Assembly: GCA_046726375.1 (NCBI GenBank)
Contig: JBKPAJ010000017.1
Span: forward strand, 1 to 64,000
Origin: DASPWV01 sp046726375
Lineage (GTDB): Bacteria > Acidobacteriota > Vicinamibacteria > Vicinamibacterales > UBA2999
Direction: 5' to 3'
DNA length: 64,000 nucleotides
Positions 9,199 through 17,660 of the stretch are shown here, piece after piece; positions within the stretch are counted from its first letter, which is position 1; every line of letters starts with the position of its first letter. Under the pieces are notes generated by a model, which was not told where the DNA came from, did not search any database, and saw only the letters and a program-made list of their open reading frames with translations. Both the position numbers and the translations under genes were made by a program.

Positions 9199-10254
9199 AT
9201 GCCGACCATGCAGATCACACGCACCAGTGCGCCGCGACTCACCGTCGAGCTGCGCGAACAATCGCCCTTCGGGACGACGTTTGCCGATCACATGCTGGTC
9301 GCGACGTGCCGCGACGGGCGATGGAGCGAGCCGGAGATTCTGCCGTTTCGCGAGCTGCCGATGTCGCCCGCGGCCAGTGTACTGCACTACGGGCAGGCGA
9401 TTTTTGAGGGCTTCAAAGCGCATCGGACGGCGGACGGTCGCATCGCCGTGTTCCGGCCGATGGAGAATTTTGCGCGCATGAACCGATCGGCGGCGAGGCT
9501 GTCGATGGCCGCGATTCCGCAGGAGGTCTTCATCGGCGGCCTTCTCGAGTTGCTTCGTCTGGATAGGGAGTGGGTGCCGTTCGGCGAGGGCGGCGCGTTG
9601 TACATCCGTCCGGTCTACGTGGCCTCCGAACCGCTCCTGCAAGTGCGCCCTTCGGCCGCGTATCAGTTCATGATCATGACCAGCCCTTCTGGTCCGTACT
9701 TTTCCGGCGCAGTGGATTTGCTCGCCGAGCCGCAGTTTGCGCGCGCCTGCCCTGGCGGCACGGGCGACGTCAAAGCAGCCGGCAACTACGCCGGAAGTCT
9801 CCTCGCCGCGCAGCACGCGCAGAAGCAAGGCTGCCATACCGTGCTCTGGCTCGACTCGACGGAGCATCGCTACATCGAAGAGTGCGGGCTGATGAATATC
9901 GTCTTTGTGATGGACGGCCGGGTTGTGACGCCGCCGCTCTCAGGCACGATTCTGCCCGGCATCACACGCGATTCCGTGTTGACGCTGTGCCGCGCAATGG
10001 GCGTGCCGGTCGAAGAGCGACGCATCGCGATCGATGAGCTGTTCGAGCGGGATGCGGCAGGCAGGCACACGCAGGCGGCGGGTGTAGGCACCGCGGCGAC
10101 CGTCGCGCCGATCCGCAAAATCACATTCCAGCAACGCGAGATCGAGCTGACGCCGCATGATGAGCAATCGCCGCTCGAACGAGCCCGCCGCGCACTCGAA
10201 GGCATCCGCACCGGCAACGCAGCCGATAGCCACAATTGGCTGATGTTCATCTGA
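9199..10254 (+). CDS. ilvE: Branched-chain amino acid aminotransferase
   Basis: PLP enzyme that interconverts Val, Leu and Ile with their 2-oxo acids. At 351 residues it is typical of the longer (type II, BCAT2-like) fold-type IV aminotransferases. The PLP lysine is in GDVKAAGNYAGS near residue 193; YIEECGLMNIVFV and TILPGITRDSVL are the expected downstream motifs. AGGAGA lies about 10 bases before the ATG. It follows rlmD by 20 bases and precedes the YciI/MarR pair by 11, so it could be part of the same transcript. Confidence 0.95.
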   Translation: MPTMQITRTSAPRLTVELREQSPFGTTFADHMLVATCRDGRWSEPEILPFRELPMSPAASVLHYGQAIFEGFKAHRTADGRIAVFRPMENFARMNRSAARLSMAAIPQEVFIGGLLELLRLDREWVPFGEGGALYIRPVYVASEPLLQVRPSAAYQFMIMTSPSGPYFSGAVDLLAEPQFARACPGGTGDVKAAGNYAGSLLAAQHAQKQGCHTVLWLDSTEHRYIEECGLMNIVFVMDGRVVTPPLSGTILPGITRDSVLTLCRAMGVPVEERRIAIDELFERDAAGRHTQAAGVGTAATVAPIRKITFQQREIELTPHDEQSPLERARRALEGIRTGNAADSHNWLMFI

Positions 10255-10265
10255 ACGATCGAGCC

Positions 10266-10580
10266 ATGCCTTACTACGTGCTGACTTATGAGACCGTCGA
10301 GAATTTTACCGAACGGCGCACGCCGTATCGGCCTGCGCACATCACTCAGGTACGCGATGCGCACGCGCGCGGCGAACTGGTGATGGCGGGCGCGACCGGC
10401 GACCCGCCGAACGGTGCGCTCCTCGTCTTCCGCGCACCGGATCGCTCCGTCGCCGAAAACTTTGCGACGCGTGACCCGTACGTAAAGGAAGGGCTCGTGC
10501 GGCGCTGGGACGTGCGGCCCTGGATCGTCGTGGTTGGCAACGATCCCTCCGAACCGCCGCCGGCCGGCCTGCCGCGATGA
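10266..10580 (+). CDS. YciI-like protein
   Basis: 104-residue protein of the YCII-related family, a dimeric ferredoxin-like fold. The N-terminus MPYYVLTYE, RPAHITQVRDAHARGELVMAG and the closing VRRWDVRPW match the family, including the His and Asp typical of its pocket. The ATG at 10266 was chosen over one at 10236, which overlaps ilvE and adds non-conserved residues. It overlaps the MarR gene by 4 bases (ATGA), so the two are coupled. Biochemical role unknown. Confidence 0.85.
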   Translation: MPYYVLTYETVENFTERRTPYRPAHITQVRDAHARGELVMAGATGDPPNGALLVFRAPDRSVAENFATRDPYVKEGLVRRWDVRPWIVVVGNDPSEPPPAGLPR

Positions 10581-11017
10581 AAAACGGCAACGCCAACACG
10601 GTTGATGCGGTCCGCCGATTCAATCGCTTCTACACCCGACGCATCGGCGCGCTGGACGAGGGACATTTGCATAGTGCGTATTCGCTCGCCGAAGTCCGCG
10701 TCATGTACGAGCTTGCCCACCGCGCGCCAGCCAGCGCACGCGAGCTGGCGCGCGATCTCTCGCTCGACGCCGGCTACCTCAGTCGCATTCTGCGCCGCTT
10801 CAGCAGGGAAGGATTGTTGCGCCGCGCGCCGGCGAAGTCCGATCGGCGCCGGGCGCTCCTTTCGCTCACTCCGAAAGGCGATCGTGTCTTCGCGCCCCTC
10901 AACGCCGGCGCGCGCGATCAAGTGAAGGCACTGCTCAAGCCGCTATCTGCCGAAGAGCGAAAGGCGCTTGTCGCAGCGATGCGGCGAATAGAGTCGCTGT
11001 TGACTCATCCGCGGTAG
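10577..11017 (+). CDS. MarR-family transcriptional regulator
   Basis: 146-residue winged helix-turn-helix protein. The N-terminal helix (VDAVRRFNRFYTRRIGAL), the recognition region (SARELARDLSLDAGYLSRILRRFSREGLL) and the basic wing (SDRRRALLSLTPKG) are clear. Related proteins often carry a C-terminal GNAT domain, but this one stops after the DNA-binding and dimerisation helices. It is coupled to the YciI gene by an ATGA overlap, so it probably regulates that gene or senses a related ligand. No operator could be identified. Confidence 0.9.
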   Translation: MKNGNANTVDAVRRFNRFYTRRIGALDEGHLHSAYSLAEVRVMYELAHRAPASARELARDLSLDAGYLSRILRRFSREGLLRRAPAKSDRRRALLSLTPKGDRVFAPLNAGARDQVKALLKPLSAEERKALVAAMRRIESLLTHPR

Positions 11018-11030
11018 CGGGCTGAAAGTG

Positions 11031-11152
11031 CGAATTGTAGATTTGGGATTGCAGATTGGAGATTTGCGATTGCAGATTCGATTGCATGGGTGAATCCTGC
11101 AATCCAATCAGCGATCGGCAATCTGCGATCGGCAATCCTCAATCTACAATCC
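11031..11152. terminator. Long imperfect hairpin between convergent genes
   Basis: The left arm (11031-11085) is built from GATTTGGGATT/GATTGCAGATT-like words and the right arm (11099-11152) from their complements; the outermost ATTGTAGATT (left) pairs exactly with AATCTACAAT (right). The loop is about 13 bases. It lies between the converging MarR (+) and puuD-like (-) genes, so it could terminate both. There is no T tract. It is one of at least six elements of this kind in the window. Confidence 0.55.
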
Positions 11153-11180
11153 CACTCTATCTACAATCCCACTTCTTGCG

Positions 11181-11867
11181 TTACGAGCGCTTACTTGCGG
11201 CCTCGACGAATCCTTCAAAGAGCGGCCTGAACTCGCCGGTGCGGAAAAAATTCTCCGGGTGCCATTGCACTGCCAGGCGGAAAGTGTCTCCGGGCTGCTC
11301 AATGGCCTCGATCACGCCGTCGGGTGCCGTGCCGGATACTTCCCAGCCGGGGGCGACCTGTTTGACGGCCTGGTGGTGGCGGCTGTTCACCTGGCAAATC
11401 TCGCCTTCGAGCTTTTCCTTCATCAACTGATACAACTGCGATCCGTTGGCCACCCAGACCTCGTGCGCGATGTGATAGCGCGGCTCCGGAACGGAATGCG
11501 GCAGCGCGCCGTTCACCATCGACGGAATGTCCTGGATGAGCGTGCCGCCCAACGCCACGTTGAGCACCTGCATGCCGCGGCAGATGGCGAAGATCGGAAG
11601 GTCCGCCTTGATAGCCTCGTGAATCAGGGCAATCTCGTACTGATCGCGGCCGGCTTCCGAGGGCTGAAAGGTGGGGTGTGGTTGTTCGCCGTACAACGAC
11701 GGGTCCACGTCCCCGCCGCCCGTCAGCATCAACCCGCCCGAGCGGCGAACGACATCACCCGGTTGATCGCGGTCGTAATGCAACTCGACGGGCTCGCCGC
11801 CGGCGCGGCGCACCGACTCCAGGTAATCCGCCAATGCGCGGCAGGGCGCGATTGCAATCGTTGCCAT
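11181..11867 (-). CDS. puuD: Class I glutamine amidotransferase-like hydrolase (peptidase C26, PuuD-like)
   Basis: 228 residues, gamma-glutamyl-gamma-aminobutyrate hydrolase family. The nucleophile cysteine is in FAICRGMQVLN, the catalytic His-Glu in VQWHPENFF, and the family-typical HHQAVKQVAPG is present. GGGDVDPSLYGEQPHP is the N-terminal substrate loop. The family cleaves gamma-glutamyl bonds, as in putrescine breakdown, but other putrescine genes are not nearby, so the substrate is uncertain. It follows argS by 7 bases on the same strand and is probably co-transcribed. Confidence 0.85.
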   Translation of the reverse strand: MATIAIAPCRALADYLESVRRAGGEPVELHYDRDQPGDVVRRSGGLMLTGGGDVDPSLYGEQPHPTFQPSEAGRDQYEIALIHEAIKADLPIFAICRGMQVLNVALGGTLIQDIPSMVNGALPHSVPEPRYHIAHEVWVANGSQLYQLMKEKLEGEICQVNSRHHQAVKQVAPGWEVSGTAPDGVIEAIEQPGDTFRLAVQWHPENFFRTGEFRPLFEGFVEAASKRS

Positions 11868-11874
11868 TGACAGC

Positions 11875-13899
11875 TCACATTCTCTGAGGAACGCCCACGC
11901 CCATCAAGTCCAGAACGCGCGTCAATTGCCGGCGCACGTAGATGACCGCGGCGGCGCGCCACCGGCGCACCTCCTGCCGTTCCTCGTTCAGGACCGACTG
12001 CCGCGGATTCTGATAAAACGCGCTGAACATCTGCGCCAGCCCGAACCCGTACTTGGCGAGGGCGGCAAACTCGAGCGACCGCACGACCTGCTCGACCACT
12101 TCGTCGAGGCGCGCCGCTTCGAGCACCAGATTCCAGAGCTCATGATCGTCCTCGCTGCCCAGCAGTGCCGTCGGCGGCGCCGATCTCAACGTGGCGAGGA
12201 TGTCGGCTTCGCTGAGGCCGTCGCGCTCCTGCACGTTCCGGAAAATCTTGTTGGCGCGCACAACGGCATACTGCAGATACGGACCGCTCTCGCCGACGAA
12301 GCTGATCGCCTCGTCGATATCGAAGGCGATGACCTTGGTTCGCGAGTATTTGATCATGAAGTAGCGGACAGCGGCGACGGCGATTTGCTCCGCGATCCCG
12401 CGGCGCTCGCGCTCGGGCGCGTCTTCGTTGCGACGCGTGACTTCGGCGAGCGCCTTATCGATGACGCGATCGAGCAGGTCGTCGGCCTTCACGCCGAGAC
12501 CTTTGCGTCCTGAGACTTCGACAAACGGCCGCTTCGCCTCTTCTGAATCCGGCGGCGGCGCGAAGCCGAGCTCGCGTGCGGTCGCATGCGACAGGGCCAC
12601 CATCTCGTACGAGAAGTGAGTGAGGCGTTCCGCTTCCTGTGGGTGTCCGATCGCCGTCAGCGCCTGCTTCAAAAGCTTCTGCAGATAGGCCTGGCGCACG
12701 TCGATGACGTTGAACGTCGCGCGCGCGGCGCCGAACGGCGGATGCTGCGCCTCCGCTTCCTCGGGCCGGCTGGTCGTCGCCCACAGATCCGAGCCGTCGA
12801 GCCGCTTCGCAAACCGTCGATACCAAAAGTCGCGCCCCAGCAGTCCCGACTTCCAGAACTGGTAGGCCATGTCTTTGCCGACGTACGTCACCGTGCCATT
12901 CGATCGGACGATGACCTTCTCGCGTTCGTCTTCGGCGTCGGTGTCGCGCCCTTCATTATCCGCGTCGCTCTGCGGCTCGTCGTCGATTTTCATCACCCAA
13001 CAGCCCGCATGCCGCCCTTCTGTCTGCAGGTACACCGCGCCCGTTTCCTTCAGCACCTCGAACGCGCGCGCCCAGAAGTGCAGGCGCAGGATGTCGCCCT
13101 CCCACGTGAGCAGGTGATAGTCGATATTGAGCCGCGCCATCGTTTTGAGATGGGCACGAACGACGCGATCCGCGACCAAGGCAGCGACGTCCGCTGCCGC
13201 GTTGCCGCCCTGTTCGATGTCGTGCAGCGTTCGGGCTCGCACCTGCAGCCGTCCTTTGTCGTCTTCATACCACTCCGTGACGCGGGCGTAGAGGTCCCAG
13301 CAGTAGTAATCGAAGCGCGTCGTTTCGGCGATCGTCCGGACACCGGCAAGATCGAGTCTCTCCAATTCGCGGAATCCGACGACGACGTCGGCCACCTGCA
13401 CGCCCGTATCGTCGATGTAGTTCTGTACTTCAACCGCCGTGCCTCTGAACTGCAGCACGCGGACGAGCGTGTCACCGAGCGCGGCGTTGCGCAGATGGCC
13501 GATATGCGCCGCCTTGTTCGGGTTGATCGCGGTGTGCTCGACGATCGTCTTGCCCGTATCAGGGGTGCGGGGCGTTGGAAGGTCCAATACACCGAGCCGC
13601 TGGAGCAGAAAGGCCGGACGATCGAGAAAAACGTTGAGATAACCGTTCGGCGCCGCTTCGACGCGCGCGATACCGTCCACGGCGTCAAAGCGGCCGGCGA
13701 CCGCCTGAGCGATCAGCCGCGGGGCCTTGCGCAGGCGGCGAGCGAGATCGAAGGCGGCCGGCGATCCGAGATCGCCGAGCGTGCGATTGGGGGGATATTC
13801 GATCGGGATCGCCGCGCTTTCGGCAATTTCTCGTCCGTACAGTTCCGTGAGCACGGCGCGGACACGGTCCCTGACCCGATCGTGAAGGGAAAGAATCAT
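11875..13899 (-). CDS. argS: Arginyl-tRNA synthetase
   Basis: Class I synthetase, 674 residues. The N-terminal Add-1 domain is followed by the HIGH motif as HIGH in NPNKAAHIGHLRNAALGD, the catalytic core, a KMSK-equivalent region (SGRKGLGVKADDLLD) and the C-terminal anticodon-binding helical domain ending GVGVPQRM. The length is above the ~560-residue norm because of an acidic insert (QSDADNEGRDTDAEDERE) in the catalytic domain. It lies 17 bases after the mobA-like gene on the minus strand. Confidence 0.96.
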   Translation of the reverse strand: MILSLHDRVRDRVRAVLTELYGREIAESAAIPIEYPPNRTLGDLGSPAAFDLARRLRKAPRLIAQAVAGRFDAVDGIARVEAAPNGYLNVFLDRPAFLLQRLGVLDLPTPRTPDTGKTIVEHTAINPNKAAHIGHLRNAALGDTLVRVLQFRGTAVEVQNYIDDTGVQVADVVVGFRELERLDLAGVRTIAETTRFDYYCWDLYARVTEWYEDDKGRLQVRARTLHDIEQGGNAAADVAALVADRVVRAHLKTMARLNIDYHLLTWEGDILRLHFWARAFEVLKETGAVYLQTEGRHAGCWVMKIDDEPQSDADNEGRDTDAEDEREKVIVRSNGTVTYVGKDMAYQFWKSGLLGRDFWYRRFAKRLDGSDLWATTSRPEEAEAQHPPFGAARATFNVIDVRQAYLQKLLKQALTAIGHPQEAERLTHFSYEMVALSHATARELGFAPPPDSEEAKRPFVEVSGRKGLGVKADDLLDRVIDKALAEVTRRNEDAPERERRGIAEQIAVAAVRYFMIKYSRTKVIAFDIDEAISFVGESGPYLQYAVVRANKIFRNVQERDGLSEADILATLRSAPPTALLGSEDDHELWNLVLEAARLDEVVEQVVRSLEFAALAKYGFGLAQMFSAFYQNPRQSVLNEERQEVRRWRAAAVIYVRRQLTRVLDLMGVGVPQRM

Positions 13900-13916
13900 G
13901 ATGAAAGAGGTAGAAG

Positions 13917-14510
13917 CTACGCGCGGTGACGCGCCAGCTCACAGGCGCGCTCGTAATCAGCGGGGGTGTTGATGTTCATCAGCATCGTGTCATCTACGCC
14001 GAACCGAGCGAGCTCGGCGCGTTCCAGTTCCATGACGCGAAGGTCCTCGAGCGCTTCGCGGACGCGCAAGGCACCGCGATCGATGCGCGTCTTGAGGCGG
14101 CCGGCTACCGCGCGACGATAGATCGCGCACAGAGGATGAAGCCCTGCTGCCGTGCGCGGAACCGCGGCGTCGCCGGCAAGCGGCATGCGCGCCAGCGCCG
14201 CGATGAGCGGCGGCGCCACAAACGGCATGTCTGCCGCCAGTACTATAGTGCGGTTCGCCGAAGTGATGAGCAGCGCCGTATAGAGTGCGCCCAATGATCC
14301 GCCATTTTCGATCGCGTCCGCAAATACTGGAACCGGAGGTCGCACTTCGGCGTTCCATCGGCCGACGAGCGCGATATTCTCTACGCCGGCGGCGGCGAGC
14401 GCTTCGAGCTGTCGGGCCAGCACGGCGCGTCCGCCGACCGGCAACAACGGCTTGAATCGACCCTCGAGCCGGCGAGCTCGTCCGCCGATAAGAATGGCCG
14501 CGTCCAACAC
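13917..14510 (-). CDS. mobA: Molybdenum cofactor guanylyltransferase-like nucleotidyltransferase
   Basis: MobA/NTP-transferase fold. The GTG at 14510 places the expected nucleotide-binding loop near the N-terminus (AAILIGGRARRLEGRFKPLLPVGGRAVL); an ORF start at 14615 would add a stretch unlike the family. ADMPFVAP is the metal-binding aspartate motif and LHPLCAIYRR is also typical of MobA. The loop is less canonical than in E. coli, so another sugar- or cofactor-nucleotide substrate is possible. No other molybdopterin gene is in the window. Confidence 0.7.
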   Translation of the reverse strand: MLDAAILIGGRARRLEGRFKPLLPVGGRAVLARQLEALAAAGVENIALVGRWNAEVRPPVPVFADAIENGGSLGALYTALLITSANRTIVLAADMPFVAPPLIAALARMPLAGDAAVPRTAAGLHPLCAIYRRAVAGRLKTRIDRGALRVREALEDLRVMELERAELARFGVDDTMLMNINTPADYERACELARHRA

Positions 14511-14644
14511 TTGGGAACCGACTAGCTTGTCTGTTACGTTATCAAAACTAGCGAGGGTTCGCCCCAGACCGCCGAGAAGAATAGCGGTGCGGCTTGGCCT
14601 CGCTAGTGGCAGCATCGTCTTGCCTCGCCTGCGGCGGGGCGGGC

Positions 14645-14699
14645 CGTCTGGAAGGCCGGACGAAAACTAAATAGGCAACGAATCTCGGCCTTCAAGACG
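14645..14699. promoter_or_regulatory. Inverted repeat in the divergent mobA / V4R spacer
   Basis: CGTCTGGAAGGCC (14645-14657) and GGCCTTCAAGACG (14687-14699) are complementary at 12 of 13 positions. The second arm ends 18 bases before the ATG at 14718. It could be an operator or a leader hairpin; no regulator can be assigned. Confidence 0.35.
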
Positions 14700-14717
14700 T
14701 CCTCACCACACTGCGTT

Positions 14718-15314
14718 ATGGTTGATGCCGGCATCGGTCGCCTTCTTATTGCAAGTCTTCACGAGGGGATAGCAGACGTCGCGCCCGCGCGACTCGACTT
14801 TTACGAGAACTGGCTGACGCCGCCGGGATTGCGCGACGGAAAATTCGGGCTGGCGCCGCTTCACGCGGTGCTCAGCTTCCTGCGTCTCGAAGGCCAGCAC
14901 ACCTACGATTGCATCATGACGAAAGCGGGTCAGCACACGGCGGACTGGGCGTACGCCGAGCTGTCAGCCTTGCAGCGCGCGCTTGTGCGCAGTCTCCCCG
15001 CCGGGCTACGCGCGCGCTGGACGCTGAGGTTGAGCAAGCGGCTCATTTCGCAAACCTTCAAAGGCTCAAAAGCGACAACACGGATGCGCAAAGGAAAAGG
15101 GACGGTCGGCATTCGCGCGTCGATCTTTTGTTCGGTGCGCGAAACCGCGGCGTGGCCGATGTGCGTCTTTTATTCCGCCGCGGTCGAACGTTTCCTGCAC
15201 CGCTTCGATCTCACCGCGCGCGTGGAGATCACGGAATGCCGAGCCCACGGAGGCGCTGGTTGCACGCTCGCAGTGATCATCGGCAGCGCGCAAACGACCG
15301 CCGCCGCCGCATGA
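14718..15314 (+). CDS. V4R-like small-molecule-binding domain protein (tentative)
   Basis: 198 residues, no signal peptide. The last 60 residues (FYSAAVERFLHRFDLTARVEITECRAHGGAGC region) follow the pattern of 4-vinyl-reductase (V4R) domains, which end with a conserved E-C-x-A-x-G-x-x-x-C stretch and bind hydrocarbons or small ligands. The N-terminal part is not recognised. The stop overlaps the next gene's ATG (ATGA), suggesting a linked role with the secreted TPR protein. The assignment rests on a pattern only; a heme/NO-binding-like fold is another possibility. Confidence 0.5.
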   Translation: MVDAGIGRLLIASLHEGIADVAPARLDFYENWLTPPGLRDGKFGLAPLHAVLSFLRLEGQHTYDCIMTKAGQHTADWAYAELSALQRALVRSLPAGLRARWTLRLSKRLISQTFKGSKATTRMRKGKGTVGIRASIFCSVRETAAWPMCVFYSAAVERFLHRFDLTARVEITECRAHGGAGCTLAVIIGSAQTTAAAA

Positions 15315-16951
15315 TCCCGCGCGCGGCTGCAGCCCTCGGTTTCGCAGTCACTCTGGTCGCGGCGCTCCCTGCGATGGCGGTCGCAGGCGTGCAGGATGCC
15401 GCACCGTCGCCGTATGAAACGCTGTTGATGCCGTTCGAAAACCCGCAGACCGAGCCGCGCTTGTACTGGCTCGGCGAAGGGTCGGCGGTACTGCTCGCCG
15501 ATTACTTCGAGCTCTTTGGGACGGCAACCATTCCGCGCGATGCGCGCATCGGCGCGTTCGAACGGCTGCAGCTGCCGCCGGCCGCCGCGCTGAGTCACGC
15601 GACCGTGATCAAGGTGGCGCAGTTTGTCGGCGCGTCCGATGTCGTGGTGGGCTCGTACGAGCTTGCCGGCGATTATCTGACCGTGCGGGCGCGGCGCATC
15701 AGGATTGCCGCCGGCCGCCTCTCGCCCGAAGTCACGGAACGTGGTCCGCTCGGCGAGTTGTTTGCGATTTACCAACGCGTGGCACGCCGCCTCCTGGATG
15801 CCACAACCGCGTTGCCTCGCGGCGCGAGCGACACTGTCCTTGCTTCGCCTGCTGCGCTCGAGGCGTATGTCAAAGGGCTTGTTGCCGAGACGCCGGCAAC
15901 GCAGCGTTCCTATCTGGAGCAGGCCGCGAAGCTCGCGCCGCGTGATGAGCGCGTACAGATTGCGCTCTGGCAGGCGCTCACCGATCTCGGTGATCACCTC
16001 AAGGCGCTCGACGCAGCCACGTCGGCTGCATCCAGTCGCTACGGGCATCAGGCGCGATACCTCGCTGCGCTCTCGCAGATCGATCTCAAGCGCTACGATC
16101 AGGCGTTCGATGGATTAAAGGCGTTGGCGAGCGAGACCCGCGCGCCGGAAGTGCTCAATGCCATCGGTGTCGTACAGCTTGTGCGCGGCAGCACCCCTCA
16201 AACAGGCAAACCAACCTATTACTTCAATCAAGCGGCGCAGATCGACAGCAACGATCCCGATTACTTCTTCAATCTCGGATACGCCTATTGGCTCGATCGC
16301 GATCCCCCGGCGGCGATTTACTGGCTTCGAGAAGCGGTCCGTCGCGATCCCGCTGATGGCGATGCGCACTACGTTCTCGGCGCGGCGCTGCAGCAAACGG
16401 GCGCCAGCGCCGAAGCCGCGCGCGAGAAGGAGTTGGCGCGCCGTTTGTCATCGAGTTATGCGGACTGGGACAAGCGTGCAACCGGCGGGGTCGAGGGTGT
16501 GCCGAAAGGGCTCGAGCGATTGAAAGACCGGCTCGCTCGCGGCGGTAGGCGGGTCGAATCAATCATCACCGCAAGTGGTCAGCGCGATCAGGCCGAGCTG
16601 GCCGCGTTTCACTTGGATGCCGGACGCCGCGCGTTTCTTCGCGAGGCCGACCGCGAAGCGGAGCAGGCGTTGCGGCGTGCGTTGTTCCTGTCGCCCTATC
16701 TCGCCGAGGCGCATGTGCTGCTCGGACGCATTTATCTCCGCGGTGGACGCACGGCCGAAGCAGTACAGGAACTCAAAATCGCGTTGTGGAGCGAGGAATC
16801 CGTGGCCGCGCACCTCGCGCTCGCAGAGGCCTACTTTCAGACCAAGGACCTCGTGGCCGCCCGCGTTGAAGTCGACCGGGCGCTCGCCCTAAATCCGTCG
16901 TCTACCGACGCGCAAGCGCTCCGGGAACGCATTGCGCGTGCTAAAATGTGA
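15311..16951 (+). CDS. Secreted TPR-repeat protein
   Basis: 546 residues. The ATG at 15311 overlaps the previous stop and begins a signal peptide (IPRAAAALGFAVTLVAALPAMAVAG); a longer in-frame reading from 14909 merely runs through the preceding gene. After a ~130-residue domain that resembles the NTP-binding-like N-terminus of periplasmic TPR proteins, there are about five to six TPR units (A-L-x-x-A-A-x-L-A-P-x-x-x, YFFNLGYAYWLDRDPPAAIYWLREAV, AHVLLGRIYLRGGRTAEAVQELKIAL). Likely a periplasmic scaffold. Its neighbours are the V4R-like and SPOR proteins. Confidence 0.8.
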   Translation: MIPRAAAALGFAVTLVAALPAMAVAGVQDAAPSPYETLLMPFENPQTEPRLYWLGEGSAVLLADYFELFGTATIPRDARIGAFERLQLPPAAALSHATVIKVAQFVGASDVVVGSYELAGDYLTVRARRIRIAAGRLSPEVTERGPLGELFAIYQRVARRLLDATTALPRGASDTVLASPAALEAYVKGLVAETPATQRSYLEQAAKLAPRDERVQIALWQALTDLGDHLKALDAATSAASSRYGHQARYLAALSQIDLKRYDQAFDGLKALASETRAPEVLNAIGVVQLVRGSTPQTGKPTYYFNQAAQIDSNDPDYFFNLGYAYWLDRDPPAAIYWLREAVRRDPADGDAHYVLGAALQQTGASAEAAREKELARRLSSSYADWDKRATGGVEGVPKGLERLKDRLARGGRRVESIITASGQRDQAELAAFHLDAGRRAFLREADREAEQALRRALFLSPYLAEAHVLLGRIYLRGGRTAEAVQELKIALWSEESVAAHLALAEAYFQTKDLVAARVEVDRALALNPSSTDAQALRERIARAKM

Positions 16952-16976
16952 CAACTCAGGGGGTTAGCCAGATCGC

Positions 16977-17660
16977 ATGGCCACCACGACCACAGACGAA
17001 GCCTTTCGCGAGATCCAGCTGAACGGGAAGCAGCTTTTTTTTCTCTTCATGGCAGTGGTCGTCGTCTCGGTCGTCATCTTTCTCTGTGGCGTCCTGGTCG
17101 GGCGCGGCGTTCGCGCCGAACGCGGTGCCGTCGACGCGCTCGCGACGCCTCCAGCCGCCACCAGCGGCGCCACCGCAGATGCGGTGGTTCCCGCGGGGCC
17201 ACCGTCGGGTACGCCAAGTACGGCCAACGAAGATTTGAGCTATCCAAGCCGGCTCGCCGGGAGCGAACCTGCTCGCGAGAAGCTTCGCGCGCCGGATTCC
17301 GCTCCAGCAGCGGCGCCGACCGCTCGGACTCAACCACCAACCCCTGCGAAAATCACGACGCCGGCCCCGGTTCCGGCGGCCCGTGCGGCGGCGACGAACG
17401 CGGCGGCAGCGCGCGCCGCCGAACCGGCGGGCGGCGGCTTTGCCATCCAAGTGGCTGCGCTGCGTCAACGCGCGGAAGCCGATTCGGTTGCCCGCGGACT
17501 CACCGGCAAGGGGTATCCCGCCTACGTCATGAACCCTGATGCTGGCGCACCCGCCGTGTTCCGCGTGCGCGTGGGCAAGTTCAAGGACCGTCGCGAAGCC
17601 GAATCGATTGCGGCGAAGCTGCAAAAAGAAGAGCAGTTCAAGCCCTGGATCGTTCGCTAG
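16977..17660 (+). CDS. SPOR-domain inner-membrane protein
   Basis: 227 residues. A single membrane helix (QLFFLFMAVVVVSVVIFLCGV) near residues 20-40 is followed by an Ala/Pro-rich periplasmic linker of ~100 residues and a C-terminal SPOR domain (FAIQVAALRQRAEADSVARGL ... VFRVRVGKFKDRREAESIAAKL). SPOR domains bind denuded peptidoglycan glycan strands at the septum, so a cell-division or envelope role is likely (FtsN/DedD-like topology). GGGGGTT precedes the ATG by about 10 bases. It overlaps the proposed lnt start. Confidence 0.9.
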   Translation: MATTTTDEAFREIQLNGKQLFFLFMAVVVVSVVIFLCGVLVGRGVRAERGAVDALATPPAATSGATADAVVPAGPPSGTPSTANEDLSYPSRLAGSEPAREKLRAPDSAPAAAPTARTQPPTPAKITTPAPVPAARAAATNAAAARAAEPAGGGFAIQVAALRQRAEADSVARGLTGKGYPAYVMNPDAGAPAVFRVRVGKFKDRREAESIAAKLQKEEQFKPWIVR

